A stretch of DNA of 64,000 nt from Hemileia vastatrix. Taxonomy: Eukaryota > Basidiomycota > Pucciniomycetes > Pucciniales > Zaghouaniaceae. The translations under genes were made by a program, and so were the position numbers. The stretch covers positions 14,584,683-14,648,682 of the forward strand of contig JASXTE010000002.1 in the NCBI GenBank assembly GCA_030280995.1, read 5' to 3'. The notes below the pieces were generated by a model that was given only the letters and a program-made list of their open reading frames with translations, ran no database searches and was not told the DNA's origin. Below, piece by piece: positions 26,443 through 37,927 of the stretch. Position 1 is the stretch's first letter. Every line of letters begins with the position of its first letter.

Positions 26443-29400
26443 GTGCAAAGCAAACTATCTTATATCTCCCAGCGCACAGAACCTCAATGTCTTAAGGACT
26501 GGAGTTGCCTTAAACCGCTTGAGATTCATTTTTTTAAGGAGGATACCCCCTTCAGTTGTCTTATAGACTCTGGAGCTTCAATTTCTTTTGTCAGTTTATC
26601 TTTTGCCGAGAAGTTACAGCTGACATTTACAGATATCAATCGAACTCCAATTTACTTTGTCAAATCAGAAGAACCCAGATATTGGGTCAGTAAGAAAGTT
26701 TTATGGGTTTTCAACTTTGTGAATTTCCCCCCCTTTGAGTGGGAATTGTCAGTCTTGGACGCCCCAAGGATGGACGATACCATTCTTGGCCATGACTTTT
26801 TAACGCATGGGAATCCCAAAATTGATTGGACTAGGGGATTGATCATCCCACGCTCTAAGTATATTTCTGATTCTTCAATGCAGGTCAATAGGGAGTTAAA
26901 CAACCCGCCTGAAAACGTCCTGCTAGAGGACAAGTCTCTGCCAGATGACTTGCAAGCATCTGATCCTTCTTTAAATGAGCAATTTTCTAACCCTTCTAGC
27001 TCGATGACTTCACTCAAAGAGGATTTAAATTGCCTCGAAGTAATCAAATTCTGCTCTCTCAATACAGGTATCCCCTCGACAGATTCTCTCAAAGATGAAG
27101 AGGACGACCAAATAAACGTTGAAGCCATCAAATCAACTCTACCGGAAATCTACCACGATTTCCTCGATGTTTTCTCAATCCACAAGGCCAATAAATTACC
27201 ACCTCATCGACCCTACAACCATCAGATAGAGTTAATAGGTCCAGTACCTCCGGCAGGTCCTGTCTATTATTTATTGAAGGACGAATCTCAAGTTCTTCGA
27301 GACTACATTTCAGAGAATGTAGCCAAAGGTTTCATCAGAGCCAGTAAATCTCCAGCCAGCTCCCCTGTCCTCTTTGTAAAAAAGAAGGATGGTAGTCTTA
27401 GGTTGTGTGTTGACTATAGAAAGCTCAACACAGTCACTAAGAAGAATGCATATCCTGTTCCTCCTATGTCATTGCTTCTTACCCTTTTTAATGGTGCTAA
27501 TTTCTTTTCTAAAATTGATCTTAGAGGCGCTTACAATTTTATTCACATTGCGGAAGGTCATGAACCACTGACTGCAATGCGCACTAGATTTGATAGTTTT
27601 GAATATTTAGTTATGCCTTTTGAATTGTGTAACGCACCATCTAATTTTCAAACTTTTGTCAATGACATCTTTCAAGATGTTTTCGAACAATTTGTTGTTG
27701 TCTATTTAGATGATAATTTAATTTTCTCGAAGACACTAGATGAACACATTCATCATGTTCGACAGGTTCTAAATCAACTTCAAGATCACAGTCTCTACGC
27801 CAAGCATAATAAATGCAAATTCCATCTTAAATCTATTGATTTTTTGGCTTTTAAATTATCCACTGATGGTTTAGTCATGGAAGAAAAAAAAGTTCAAAAG
27901 GTCCTGGAATGGCCTGAGCCCAAGTCTGTTAAATTTCTCCAGGGATTTTTGGGTTTTGCAAATTTCTATAGAAGATTTATTAAAGATTACTTTAAAACTA
28001 TTTCCAATCTTACTTCTCTTTTTAGAAAAGATATTCCTTTTGTTTTTACTTCTACAGCATGAAAGGAATTCGAAGCATTGAAGACGGCGTTCACCACAGC
28101 TCCAATTGTTTGACACTTTGATCCTTCTGCTTTGACAATAGTCGAGACGGATGCAAGCAATTATGCTATTGCAGGGGTCATTTCTCAATTGAATCCGGAA
28201 ACAAAACTGTTTCATCCTGTTGCTTTTGAGTCATGCAAACTCATTGCAGCAGAATTAAATTATGAAATTCATGACAAAGAGCTTTTAGCTATTATTCATT
28301 GTCTTAAAAAATGGCGCTCTTTTCTTCTCAGCTTAGATAGTCCTTTTCAAATTTTAACAGACCATAATGCTTTGAAATACTTTATGTCTTCCAAAGTGTT
28401 AACCAGACGTCAAGCCAGGTGGGCTGAATTTCTGTCGGAATTTCCCTTTTCTATTTTCTATCGCCCAGGTAGGAACTGCATTGTACCAGATATCTTGTCA
28501 CTTCGGGACGACATTTACCCACAGCGGGGGAACGCATTTGCTGACAAAAACCCAGCAAATGTGAAATCAATCTTCAACGAATCAATGTTAACGACTCATC
28601 AACTTAATTCGATGACAATTCAATTGTTTCAAAATCCACTATCCAACATCCTCGAAGCTCAGTCAAAGGACAATTATTGTTTAGGGTTAAAAGAGAAAAT
28701 ACTCTTGAAGCAAGGGGCCAAAAGATTTAGTATTGAATCAGGTCTATTAGTCTTTGAAGGTAGAGTAGTCATACCCGACAACAATGAGATAAAATTATGG
28801 ATTTTCAATAGTCAACATGATTCTCCATTAGCCGGTCATTTTGGGGTTGATAAAACCTACCAGTTAATAGCGAGGGATTTCTTCTGGCCAGGTATGACCA
28901 GGGAAATCAAGGCCTATATAAAAGCTTGTTACAAATGTAATAGGAATAAGGCCCCCCATCACCGGAAGTATGGGTTGCTTCAACCACTTCCTATTCCCTC
29001 TAAACCTTGGGAATCTTTATCGATGGATTTTATTTCTCAACTTCCTCTTTCTAATAATTTTGAAGCTATATTAGTAATAGTAGATAGATTTTCAAAAATG
29101 TCTATATTTATTAAAACCACTACTACTGCTACAGCACAAGATTTGTCAAAATTGTTTCTAGAATATGTATTTTCTAAAAACACCTTACCTAATGATATTA
29201 TTTTAGATAGAGGCTCATTGTTTGTATCCACATTCTGGACTCAACTGTGTCAACAACTCAATATCACAAGGAACCTCTCCACAGCCTATCATCTTGAAAG
29301 CGATGGGCAAACAGAAAGGTTCAACCAAATCCTCAAACAATACCTTTGAATGTATGTCAGTTACCAACGAGACAATTGGACCACATGGTTACCATTGGCC

Positions 29401-30072
29401 GAATATGCTTATAATAACTCGACTCATTCTTTGACACAACAATCTCCTTTCAAAACTGTTTATGGAAGACATCCTTGATTCAATTCAATCCATGTAGGAA
29501 CTAATCATCCTGCGGAACATTATCTTCGAACCATATCAGGACTCCAAGAGGAACTTAAATCAAATATGAAATTAGCAGTTCAAAGGTACAAGGAACAGGC
29601 TGACAAACATCGACAAACTGCTTCTTCTTTTAAACCAGGCGACAAGGTATGGCTTGACTCATGAAATATTCAAACGACTCTACCATCAAAGAAACTGGCT
29701 GAAAAACGCTTGGGGCCATTCAAAATCGACTCTGAAGTCTCTAAAACTGCATTTTGACTCAAGCTACCTCCTAAATGGCAGGCTATTCACCCTTTTTTTC
29801 ATGTATCTCTCCTGGAACTGGCTCGAGAAACATACCCGGGCAAGAACCAACCTCCTCCGGAACTGGTCGAAGCAGAGGACCATCTAGAGTGGGAAGTAAG
29901 CTGTATCTTTGATTCAAGAATGTGCAAGGGGAAACTTCAATACCTTGTGGAATGGGAAGGCTTCCTCGATGACTCAGACAAAACATCCAGGGAACCAGTC
30001 ATCATTGTTTCTAACACCCCTGAACTCCTAAAATCTTTTCATCTTAAATATCCTTTAAAACAAAAACCTTAA
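26443..30072 (+). pseudogene. pol polyprotein with C-terminal chromodomain
   Basis: Polyprotein in a single frame to TAA 30070-30072. Protease D-S-G-A near 26570; reverse transcriptase with L-R-L-C-V-D-Y-R-K-L-N (27400), D-L-R-G-A-Y-N (27520) and intact Y-L-D-D (27703-27714); RNase H with E-T-D-A-S-N-Y and T-D-H-N-A-L; integrase zinc finger H-x-H-x-C-x2-C (28810-28940); integrase core Asp, Asp, Glu (M-D-F-I, I-L-D-R-G, G-Q-T-E-R-F-N). The C-terminus (29890-30070) has L-Q-Y-L-V-E-W-E-G-F, a chromodomain that in chromoviruses guides integration into heterochromatin. In-frame TGA stops at 28060, 28111, 29347, 29476, 29662 and 29755 kill it; most stand for likely CGA, the first for TGG. Catalytic motifs are otherwise preserved. 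Confidence 0.93.
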
Positions 30073-30846
30073 AACTCTCTTTTACTTTTTTTTTCTTTCT
30101 TTCTCTTTTTTTTTTCTTTCTTTCTTTTTTCTCTGTTCTTTTTTTTCTTTTAAAATCTAAAACATCTTTACTTCTAAAAAAAAAAAAATTCTTTTGTTTT
30201 CTTCTTTATTCTTTTTCTTTTCAAAATTTTTCAACTTTCTTTTTTAAAAAAAATAAAATAAAATAAAATAAAAATTAAATAAAATTAAAATTAAAATTAA
30301 AATTTAATTAAATTAAATAAAAATAAAATTAAATAAAATAAAATTAAATTAAATTAAATTAAAATAAACTAAAATAAAAATAAGAATAAGATAAAATTAA
30401 AATAAAATTAAATTAAAATAAAATAAAATAAAACCAAATTAAAATAAAATAAAATAAAACAAATAAAAATAAAAATTTCTTCTCAATTTTCTATATACAT
30501 TCTTTCTTTAAAATTTTCTTTTCCTTGAAGTATAAAAATTCTTCACAAATATTACATGACCATCTTTCTAGAACTTCACTTTAACTTCCAAATCACTCTT
30601 TTAAATTCTTCGAAACAAATTACTTCTTTCTTTCAAAATCCTCTTAAAATTTTTATTTCTTCTTTTCCTTTTCTTTCTTTTTTTTTTCAAATAACTAAAA
30701 TCCCTCAAATCTTCAATTAACAAACTTAAATAACAAATTTTTTCTTCTCATTAAATTTTCTTTACAACAAATTTTTTCTCTTCTTCTTCTTTTCTTCTCT
30801 CATTCAAATCTTATAAAAATAAATATTAAAATTCTAAATAAAATAA
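30073..30846. repeat. Low-complexity spacer between pol and the antisense gene
   Basis: Starts with T/C-rich runs, then about 230 bp of AAAAT/AATTA simple repeat (30243-30475), then more C/T-rich sequence. Probably the 3' flanks of two converging genes. No frames. Confidence 0.8.
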
Positions 30847-31870
30847 CTAAATACAAATTGTTTCTACATTCCTTTTTCTTCTTTTCTCTTTTATCTTCTC
30901 CCAAACCAATCCCTTCATCTTCTCCAAAATTTCCCTTATCTCCTTTCTACATTTTTCAAAATTCTCCCCCTCTCCTACTGGAATCAATTCCCCAAGTTCA
31001 AGTAGCTCCTCGGCTACATTGAAAGAAGTGGAATTGACAATTTTATTGATCTCGCCGCTCAAGTTTTCAATAAATTTTGCTTGTCAAATCTTACGAGGCT
31101 TCTTCAACCATACTTGATCAAGGGTTTCTTTGTTTTCCTCTCTCGAGGTAACAGTTAGTAACCTATCCTCCACCGACACTGCCACTTCGACAGCAGTGGG
31201 TTTCACAAGGGTTGCTTCCACATTTGAAGCTTCCGCCATAGGGACTTCGATGATGACCTCTAAATTCTAAAATAGGATCATCAGTAATTAAATTCATGAA
31301 TTATAAAAAAAGTGAACTTACTTCAAAGATTGGGTCAGCCTCCAAAATTAATTTAGGAGTGACCTTCTCTGCCACCTCCCTCTCCTCTTTGTCATCTTTG
31401 ATGACCACCCGTCGTTTTTTTGGGGGTTTCCTTGAGATGGTAATTTCTTCTTCCTCCTCGACCAATTTGTTGACTTTCTCTTTGACGGCCCGCCTCTTGC
31501 TTGCATCCCTAGTCACCCAGGTTGTCACATCATCCTCAACTTCCTCCTCATTCTCCCCCACCGATTGATCGTCCCCAATGGACACATCCCAAATGTCCTT
31601 CACTACTTCCTATGTTTTGGGGATCACCCAATACTTCGTCTTAGTAAACTGACTCTCAATGTTGGCATTCTTTGCTAAGGCCTCACAAGCCACCCTTTAC
31701 CATCAGCAAAAATTGCACTTCTGGCGAGGTCCTCGTGTTGCTTTGCTCTTTACGCAAAAATACTCCATCGACTCGCAGGCCGTGCAAGTCTTCAAAAATT
31801 TTTGTGTAACAACACTCCCATCCGCTCTAGGGTGTGGAGGCGTGGGAGTTGGTGTAGGGAAATCCGTCAT
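30847..31870 (-). pseudogene. Antisense gene in the Gypsy element: Zn(II)2Cys6-like protein
   Basis: Runs opposite to gag-pol. ATG at 31870-31868; exon 1 31870-31322 (183 codons); canonical 55-nt intron 31321-31267 (GTAAGT, branch-like TACTGAT, TTTTAG) joining in phase; exon 2 31266-30847. The first 30 residues are Thr/Pro-rich. Cys at residues 29, 32, 39, 52, 55 and 62 give C-x2-C-x6-C-x12-C-x2-C-x6-C, the exact fungal binuclear zinc cluster spacing. An acidic part, a basic K-P-P-K-K-R-R patch (nuclear signal-like) and a charged helical C-terminus follow. Four in-frame stops break it (TGA and TAA inside the last cysteine loop, TAG near 31610, TGA near 31085). Most could come from C to T changes. 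The reading frame otherwise stays open for about 320 codons, so I infer a former DNA-binding accessory protein of the element. Confidence 0.72.
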
Positions 31871-31877
31871 AGTGAGT

Positions 31878-31903
31878 TAATAATAATAATAATAATAATA
31901 ATT
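31878..31903. repeat. TAA microsatellite
   Basis: About eight TAA units directly upstream of the antisense gene start. Confidence 0.9.
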
Positions 31904-31980
31904 AAATAAAGAGGAAGGAAAATTAGTGTGGGAAATATTTTTTATGCTCAACGGAGCTCGCGTTCTTATACCTGGGCATC

Positions 31981-32782
31981 TGTCACACGCCATGTGACAC
32001 TCGAGGCAAAAGCAAATCATTAAATCAATAATAAGGGGCTCAAATCCATACTCGAAGCGCAGAAAGCAATTCTCCATGGCAACTGCCACTTTCCTTTGTG
32101 TACTTGCTATTCAACCGTGCTAGTCTAAACTCTAAATCTAAATTTGTCAATTTCTCAATAGTGTGTCTTAGTCTTTTCTCAATAAGCGACGCACAGCGCA
32201 ATAATCAATATAATAGTACATTAAAAGGTTTATGAAATCTCTGTGGGTTATTAAGGGATAGTGAGCATGAACAGAATGGTTAGTGAAGGATTAAGGGGTT
32301 AACAGATGTTAGTGAGGAGGGTCCAGGTGTAATTGATATATTTTAAATGGTCTGTGGTGTGCGGAATAGTGGATGGGTATGAGGTCAATGCGAGGAGGAG
32401 TAAAAGATATAAAAAGGGTTGGGTTTTTGGTTTGATATTCCTCAGAATTAAATTATAAAACGTATTTATAGTTAATAGTGGCAAAACTCTAAAGTGAAAA
32501 TCATTATTATTGTATCTTTCTTTCATTTCTCAATAATCACTTCTAAATCCTAAATCTTGATTGTTGAGTTTCCAACCCTTTGTGAGATTGTAAGAATTTT
32601 AATATTACCTTTCAAACTATATTAGGATTCTTCTCAAACATACCTCAAAGCAGTAGATCTTCCTTCGAGTCATCTTTGAATCACTTCCTCGAACCATCCC
32701 TCTGTGCTTCGAAGAAGTATCTAAACCTTTCATCTCACTTGCAGGAACATTCTCGACCTTGTGCGTAGGTCAACCGGTGACA
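31981..32782 (+). repeat. 3' LTR of the Gypsy element
   Basis: 802 bp, TGTCAC...GTGACA, the pair of 24360-25161. Several differences between the two fall on TCGA versus TTGA or TCAA. Confidence 0.92.
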
Positions 32783-32906
32783 CATCCTCACTTTAATTTT
32801 AATCTTATTCAATTTTTTATCCTATTAAATTATCAACTTCAATTTTCTAGAATAGAGTTTCTTATAATTATTCATCATTACTTTTTTTTAATATTCATTA
32901 ATCAAT

Positions 32907-35333
32907 ATGTCTAGTATTCAATATCCTACACCTCCACTTTGTATGTATATCATGTTCCTCTCTCTTAATTTATATATTTCACTTATTTTCTATATCTTTT
33001 TTTTTCAAAAAATTGATTTTCCAGTTCCCAAATGTGTTTCATCCCACTATCTGATTGATACTCGCTTTGAAGCTTTTGAGCTTGCACCATGTCTGCCACA
33101 TGGCATGGCACCTAACCTTCCTGTACTTAGAAATGAGAGGCAGGAAATAACAAGAGTTCAGTATTGCAATTTACTTGAATTGGCTAGAGATAAACAGAAT
33201 AACTTGTCAAGATCCTTAACAATAATCCTTCTCCTTCATATTTATCTAACCCTTGTAATGACTTACTCCAATATGTGAAAAGCCTTGAAAAATGTATGTT
33301 CTTCACTTTTTTTGTTTCTATTTAAATTAGTAGATAAGATTATTAATATTTTTTTTCTTCATATATATTTGTAGCTTACAAGGAGGGTATGATTCCTCCT
33401 GATGAAATCAATGTCATTAGGGATGATGATGAGACAGATGAACCATCAGCTTCAACTTATGCTTCAACTTCTAAGGAAAATCTTGAAACACCTGTCATCC
33501 GCTCCAAGAAAAATAAATTATCCCAAGGCTCCCCTTTTGTTCAACCTATTAAACCGGCTTCTTCTAATGAATTTTTTGATGTATCAAATAATAAATCTCA
33601 AAAAAAAAGCAAAGGCTTTGATAATGAGTATATTCTTGTTTCCTTTTTTTTTATTCTGATTCTTTTATCTTTAAAATTCTATCATATAACTCTTTTATTG
33701 CTTACATATTGTAATTTTTATCTTTATTTTGATATTTTGTACCAGAAACTCACCCACTTTAGATGGTTCCATCCATAAACGCCTTCTACCTGATGAAGAT
33801 GATGAAAATAGCAATGAAAATAGCGATGATGAACTGTCAGAATATGAAGCTATGTTTGCTCATCAAAACAAGCAAACTTTAAAATCTTCTTCAAGACATG
33901 TTGATATGTTTGATAAAGATGATGATTCAAACCACTCATCACCAAATTCCTTCATTTCTAGGAAGCAATACCCATCACCTCCTAAATTACCTACTTTGTC
34001 CACTTTGAAAGCTTCTCTACAAATGAAATCAACTCCAATCAAGATATCAAAAAAACCTCTAACTTATTCACCCTCAGTTCTAAAAGACTCTGATTTGCAG
34101 GAGGAATTCTGTAAAATTCATAATTTTTATAAAGGTAGAATCAGCATGGAAAAGGTCTTCAGGTCGTGGTTGGAAATTGTTACTCTCCTCAAATTACACT
34201 CTTCTACTTCTTCCCAAGAGCCCATGTTAAATATTCCAATGTTTAATTTTCATTGGGAAAAATATTGTGGAGAAGATTGGCTTTCAAAACTTACTGAGTT
34301 ATGTAAGTTACCTTAATTTTTAGTCTTGACTTTGTTCTTTTACTTATTTTTTTTTTCATTTTGTAGCAAATATTTTTTTAGAGATTGATAGCTCACAGCT
34401 ATGGGTACTCAATAATATTGATTTCAAAAAAATGTAAGATTTATGTGATCCTGATGGTTTAAATACTGAAATTCTTTCCTCAACAAAGAAAATGGATCAC
34501 CCTGAATCCAATCTTATCCGAATGCTCATGAGATTAATGATCCCAAGTGACCACTGCCGTTCTTCATGGCTATCTCTTATATCATCTTCACTTTATCTGA
34601 CCGCACATGAATTCAGACAGCTTCCATCACATCAAAAAATTAACTCAGATTGTCCAATCGAACTTGTTCTTCAGCTTCTAGCTCACCTTTCAAATCTGAA
34701 GAGTCCGATTCCTGATGGCTTAGAAGTTGGTCCCACTGCACTTCAAACCCGTGATATATCAATGTCAACTCTTCTTCAAATCAGAAATATTATCATTTAT
34801 ATAATTATGTCAATTATCATTCTTAAATCAAAATATTGTGCTTCAACAATATCAAGTGGCAAGACTAGCGAAGCTCAACAATCAAGTCAGAAAAACAAAA
34901 ATACTGAACTGACTATAATGAGACTGAAACAAAAGGCTGCACTAAACAAGATAAATTCTGAATACTCCCACCACCAATATCAATCTTTCAAATTCTATAT
35001 AATTGAAGGTGTCTGTGGATTATTTCTGAGCTCTCAAGATCATAGATTGGCTTCAGCAGCTGATTGCTTGGAGGTAATATCAGAAATTACGTTTCTTAAT
35101 TTACATGAAAAAAAAATCATTTTATGGAAGAAATAATTTGGAAAAATTTAAATAACTATATTTTAACATTAATAAAACCTTTTATAGTCAAGTGTGATCC
35201 ATTTCCTTTAAAATTTGATACCTCAAGTCCTCCAGGAATCGCTAGGGCTATTTCTGCAGATTTTCTTAATCACTGGAGCTCCATTCAGCCAGTATCACCT
35301 TTTTTTGCTAAACATAGCCTTTCAATAAATTAA
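32907..35333 (+). pseudogene. Cargo gene B of G1, unknown function
   Basis: Not recognised. ATG at 32907. Exon 1 32907-32940; intron (GTATGT...CCAG) to 33024; exon 2 33025-33293; intron to 33374; exon 3 33375-about 33628; intron to 33745; exon 4 33746 to about 34303; intron ending with TTTTGTAG near 34366; then a long last exon. All junctions keep phase. The protein would be about 650-700 residues: a short N-terminal block, an acidic Ser-rich disordered middle, a Trp-containing block (33746-34300) and a C-terminal block with F-Y-I-I-E-G-V-C-G-L-F-L-S-S-Q. Broken by a frameshift near 33215, TAA at 34436 and a shift in the A-run near 35110. Its paralogue is gene A at 3940-7551; retention in two elements beside a TET-like gene suggests a role for the transposon, not chance capture. 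Confidence 0.65.
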
Positions 35334-36130
35334 TATTCCAACATGTAAATAGATAAAGTTCTGTGTATATGATTTATCTTGTATAATTCAAGTTATTTTC
35401 CTTCAAATACATCAAACATGTGACCATTTTTGAAATTTATTAAGAAACCTTTGACATGATTTTCTAAATAAATTATTAAAAATAATTATTGTAAGTCCAG
35501 CAGTAACAAAGATTTTAAAATCTACTTATATGATTTCAAATACTTGTATTAAATACTTAAATATTTTATTTTTTATATAAAAATATGATAACTGCTCTAG
35601 TTCTGTTACTTTACCTTTAATATTAAATAATCTATTAATTATTACAAATTTTTTCATTGATTGTAAAATTTTTAATCAGAAGTAGAACAACTTAAATAAT
35701 TAAATGTGTGTATTCTTAAAAAAATACAATTTAATCTATTTTTGATTCAAAATTCTTTAATCAACTCTTTGTTATTAACTTTTTTATTAATAAGCTTTTT
35801 TGACCTAAAATACTATACAGTTAATTTGGTAGAATTAAAAGCACATTTTTATGGATAATATATTTCAAATTCTTAATTATAGTTTTTGAATTTTAGAACC
35901 TTTGCTACCAATTTAATAAAAATGACATTTAAAGATTTCAAAACTTATATATTTCCTCAAAAGTAAATCAAATTTTCTTATAATATTATGAAAAAAAAAT
36001 TATTCTATTTCACAAATAAAAAAAATAGATAATACTTTGATCATCACAACTGAAAATGTTACAGCTTCCCAGTATTTATCATGTTTAATTTCACATTAAG
36101 TTGTATAAATATGATATAAATTTTTAATAT
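35334..36130. other. AT-rich spacer between two converging genes
   Basis: Lies between the 3' ends of cargo gene B and the dioxygenase gene. Nothing recognised. Confidence 0.5.
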
Positions 36131-37335
36131 TTAATTATCAAAATTTTTTAGATTTGTCTTAACATTAGATAAAAAATACTTTGCTGAATTTATTTCTTCC
36201 TCTATTAAGTCATCTCTTTTCAAAAAAACTCTCAAAGCACTAATCAAATATTTATACCTATCTTTTTCTTCTTTAATTTCCAAGTACTCTGAAATATCAA
36301 TATCAAAAACATTAAGCTTTTCTATAGCATGAGAAATTCTAGTGCTGATTTGAATAGAAGAACCTATCCTTGTGAAGCCATGAATTTTGTGACATCTTGA
36401 GGTAAAATGGCTCAGTTGATTGGCAGGCCATAACGTCACTGTTATTCCATTTGTTGCTTCAAATTTAATTTTACTTCAAATTTTGGGAAACATAAGTTCT
36501 CCACCTGTTTGTCGTGGTTGGGTCTTATTGTACTTCATATGAATGGTACTGTTTTCTGTATCTTTAGGAAAAAATATTCCTAAAGTATACTCACTTGCAT
36601 CCTTATCACAATGAACCTCATTGGAGAACCCATTACCATTTGCTCCAGATGTCCAAGTTAAATTACTAGCAAACGGTACACCCTCTTCTTCACTATAAAC
36701 TTTTGAAAATCCAGGAATACCAAGTTTTGCACAAAGATTAGTTGCCTCGTTGTACTTTATAAATGATATTTTTTTAAAAAATATTCAAAGTACATTGCAA
36801 TCCTCTTCATTCATTTTTCATATTCATCCGTGCGTACAATCTTATTAGTGTATTCATCTGCAAGTAAAAGCATTCAAAAATTAAGAATTTAAATTAAAGA
36901 AAGTGATACTTACAAATATATAAAGATTTATTCCTATCTAAAATAAAGCCACCACCAAACATTTTTCCAAAACCACCAGCTCTTTGATGATAACCATTAT
37001 TTATAATTTCATGTTTGCAGTAAGAAAGATCCTTAATGCATTGCACCATAGCTTCTAAAATATCTAGTTCTTTGAGCTCATGAATTTCAAAAGTCTGCAC
37101 AAGAACATTAGGTATTAAGACACCTTTTAGTTTTTAAATACTAAAACCAGGAAAAAAATTGTAATAATTATTGCAATGTGTTATATTATTTGCATAAGAT
37201 TGTGCATAGAAATGTGGCTTCTTCCCAATTGTATCCATTCTAAGAGCATTTACAAGTTTCATTCCGGTAGCAATGTCTTTTGCCCACCTATTGTTAGAGT
37301 TCTTCCCTGGCCTTTTTTTTCAAATTGTCACTCAT
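36131..37335 (-). pseudogene. TET/JBP-like 2OG-Fe(II) dioxygenase in G1
   Basis: Fungal TET/JBP-like (Tet-like 2OG-Fe(II) oxygenase) family, whose studied members oxidise 5-methylcytosine or thymine in DNA using 2-oxoglutarate and iron. Minus strand, ATG at 37335. First exon to about 36914: basic N-terminus K-R-P-G-K-N-S-N-N, then C-I-K-D-L-S-Y-C-K-H and G-G-F-G-K-M-F-G-G-G-F. Intron GTAAGT...TTGCAG to about 36861. Last exon: iron-binding H-x-D in E-V-H-C-D-K-D (about 36613), T-L-G-I-F-F, G-G-E-L-M-F-P, distal His in N-Q-L-S-H-F and the 2-oxoglutarate-type Arg in G-F-T-R-I-G-S-S-I-Q-I-S, then a C-terminal tail to TAA at 36131. Broken by stops (three, near 37130, 36805 and 36475) and frameshifts in A-runs. 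The catalytic set H-x-D, H, R is all present. Substrate is inferred from the family only. Confidence 0.75.
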
Positions 37336-37586
37336 TGATGGTTCAATCCTAAGAGAATTCAATTTTGATTTAAAATAGAAAAAAATCAAAAATTAGAAAA
37401 TAGTAACAGAATTTCAATTATCAGTCAATGATACCTTTAACTTTATCATATCTTAAATATTAGAAATACAAAAGTTAGCATATCTACATATTAGTAAATT
37501 TTTATACTTTTTCTTTATTTAAAATATTAAGAAAGTGTTTCAAAGGTACACTTTATTAAATTATACATATAAAGAGTATAGATTTA

Positions 37587-37927
37587 TCCTGTATGCATTC
37601 AGCAAGTACAAGATTTGGATATACACTTAATATTAATAATATAATAAAAGAATAACTCCAATACACTAGTAATATTGAAAAATTTACAGAATTATCATAT
37701 CCACACATATAAAATGAAAAATCTTGCTCTGACCAATATATTGACTTAGAAAGTTATACTTCAATAAATTATTAATTTTTAAATTTTAGCATTGTCCTGT
37801 ATGCTTTCAGCAAGTACGAGACTTTGAAACAACTTAAAAATCAATAAATTAAAGTTAAAGTACAAACAATCTAATTATTATTATGAAAAGCAAAAAATTA
37901 TCCTGTATGCTTTCAGCAAGTACGAGA
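37587..37927. repeat. Three copies of a 27-bp motif upstream of the TET-like gene
   Basis: Nearly identical 27-mers at 37587-37613, 37795-37821 and 37901-37927, each starting TCCTGTATGC and containing CAGCAAGTACGAGA (ACAAGA in the first), all in the same direction. They lie 250-600 bp upstream of the minus-strand ATG at 37335. A diverged copy lies at 60809-60836 upstream of the related gene 59212-60360. Candidate regulatory or transposase-binding sites. Confidence 0.65.

Larger units (their letters stand above)
24360..32782 (+). mobile_element. Full-length Ty3/Gypsy chromodomain retrotransposon in G1
   Basis: Two 802-bp direct LTRs (24360-25161, 31981-32782), both TGTCAC...GTGACA, are flanked by a perfect 5-bp duplication CATCC (24355-24359, 32783-32787). 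Total 8423 bp. Order: gag, protease, reverse transcriptase, RNase H, integrase, chromodomain, then a low-complexity region and an antisense gene. The LTRs differ at about 33 positions by my count (about 96 percent identical), so insertion is not very recent. gag and pol both carry stops. No clear tRNA primer-binding site was recognised behind the 5' LTR, and the purine-rich tract AAAGAGGAAGGAAAA near 31907 is too far from the 3' LTR to be a normal polypurine tract. Confidence 0.93.

Noticed and set aside
31907..31942. Polypurine tract of the Gypsy element
   Set aside because: Purine-rich, but about 40 bp from the 3' LTR, while a true tract should touch it.
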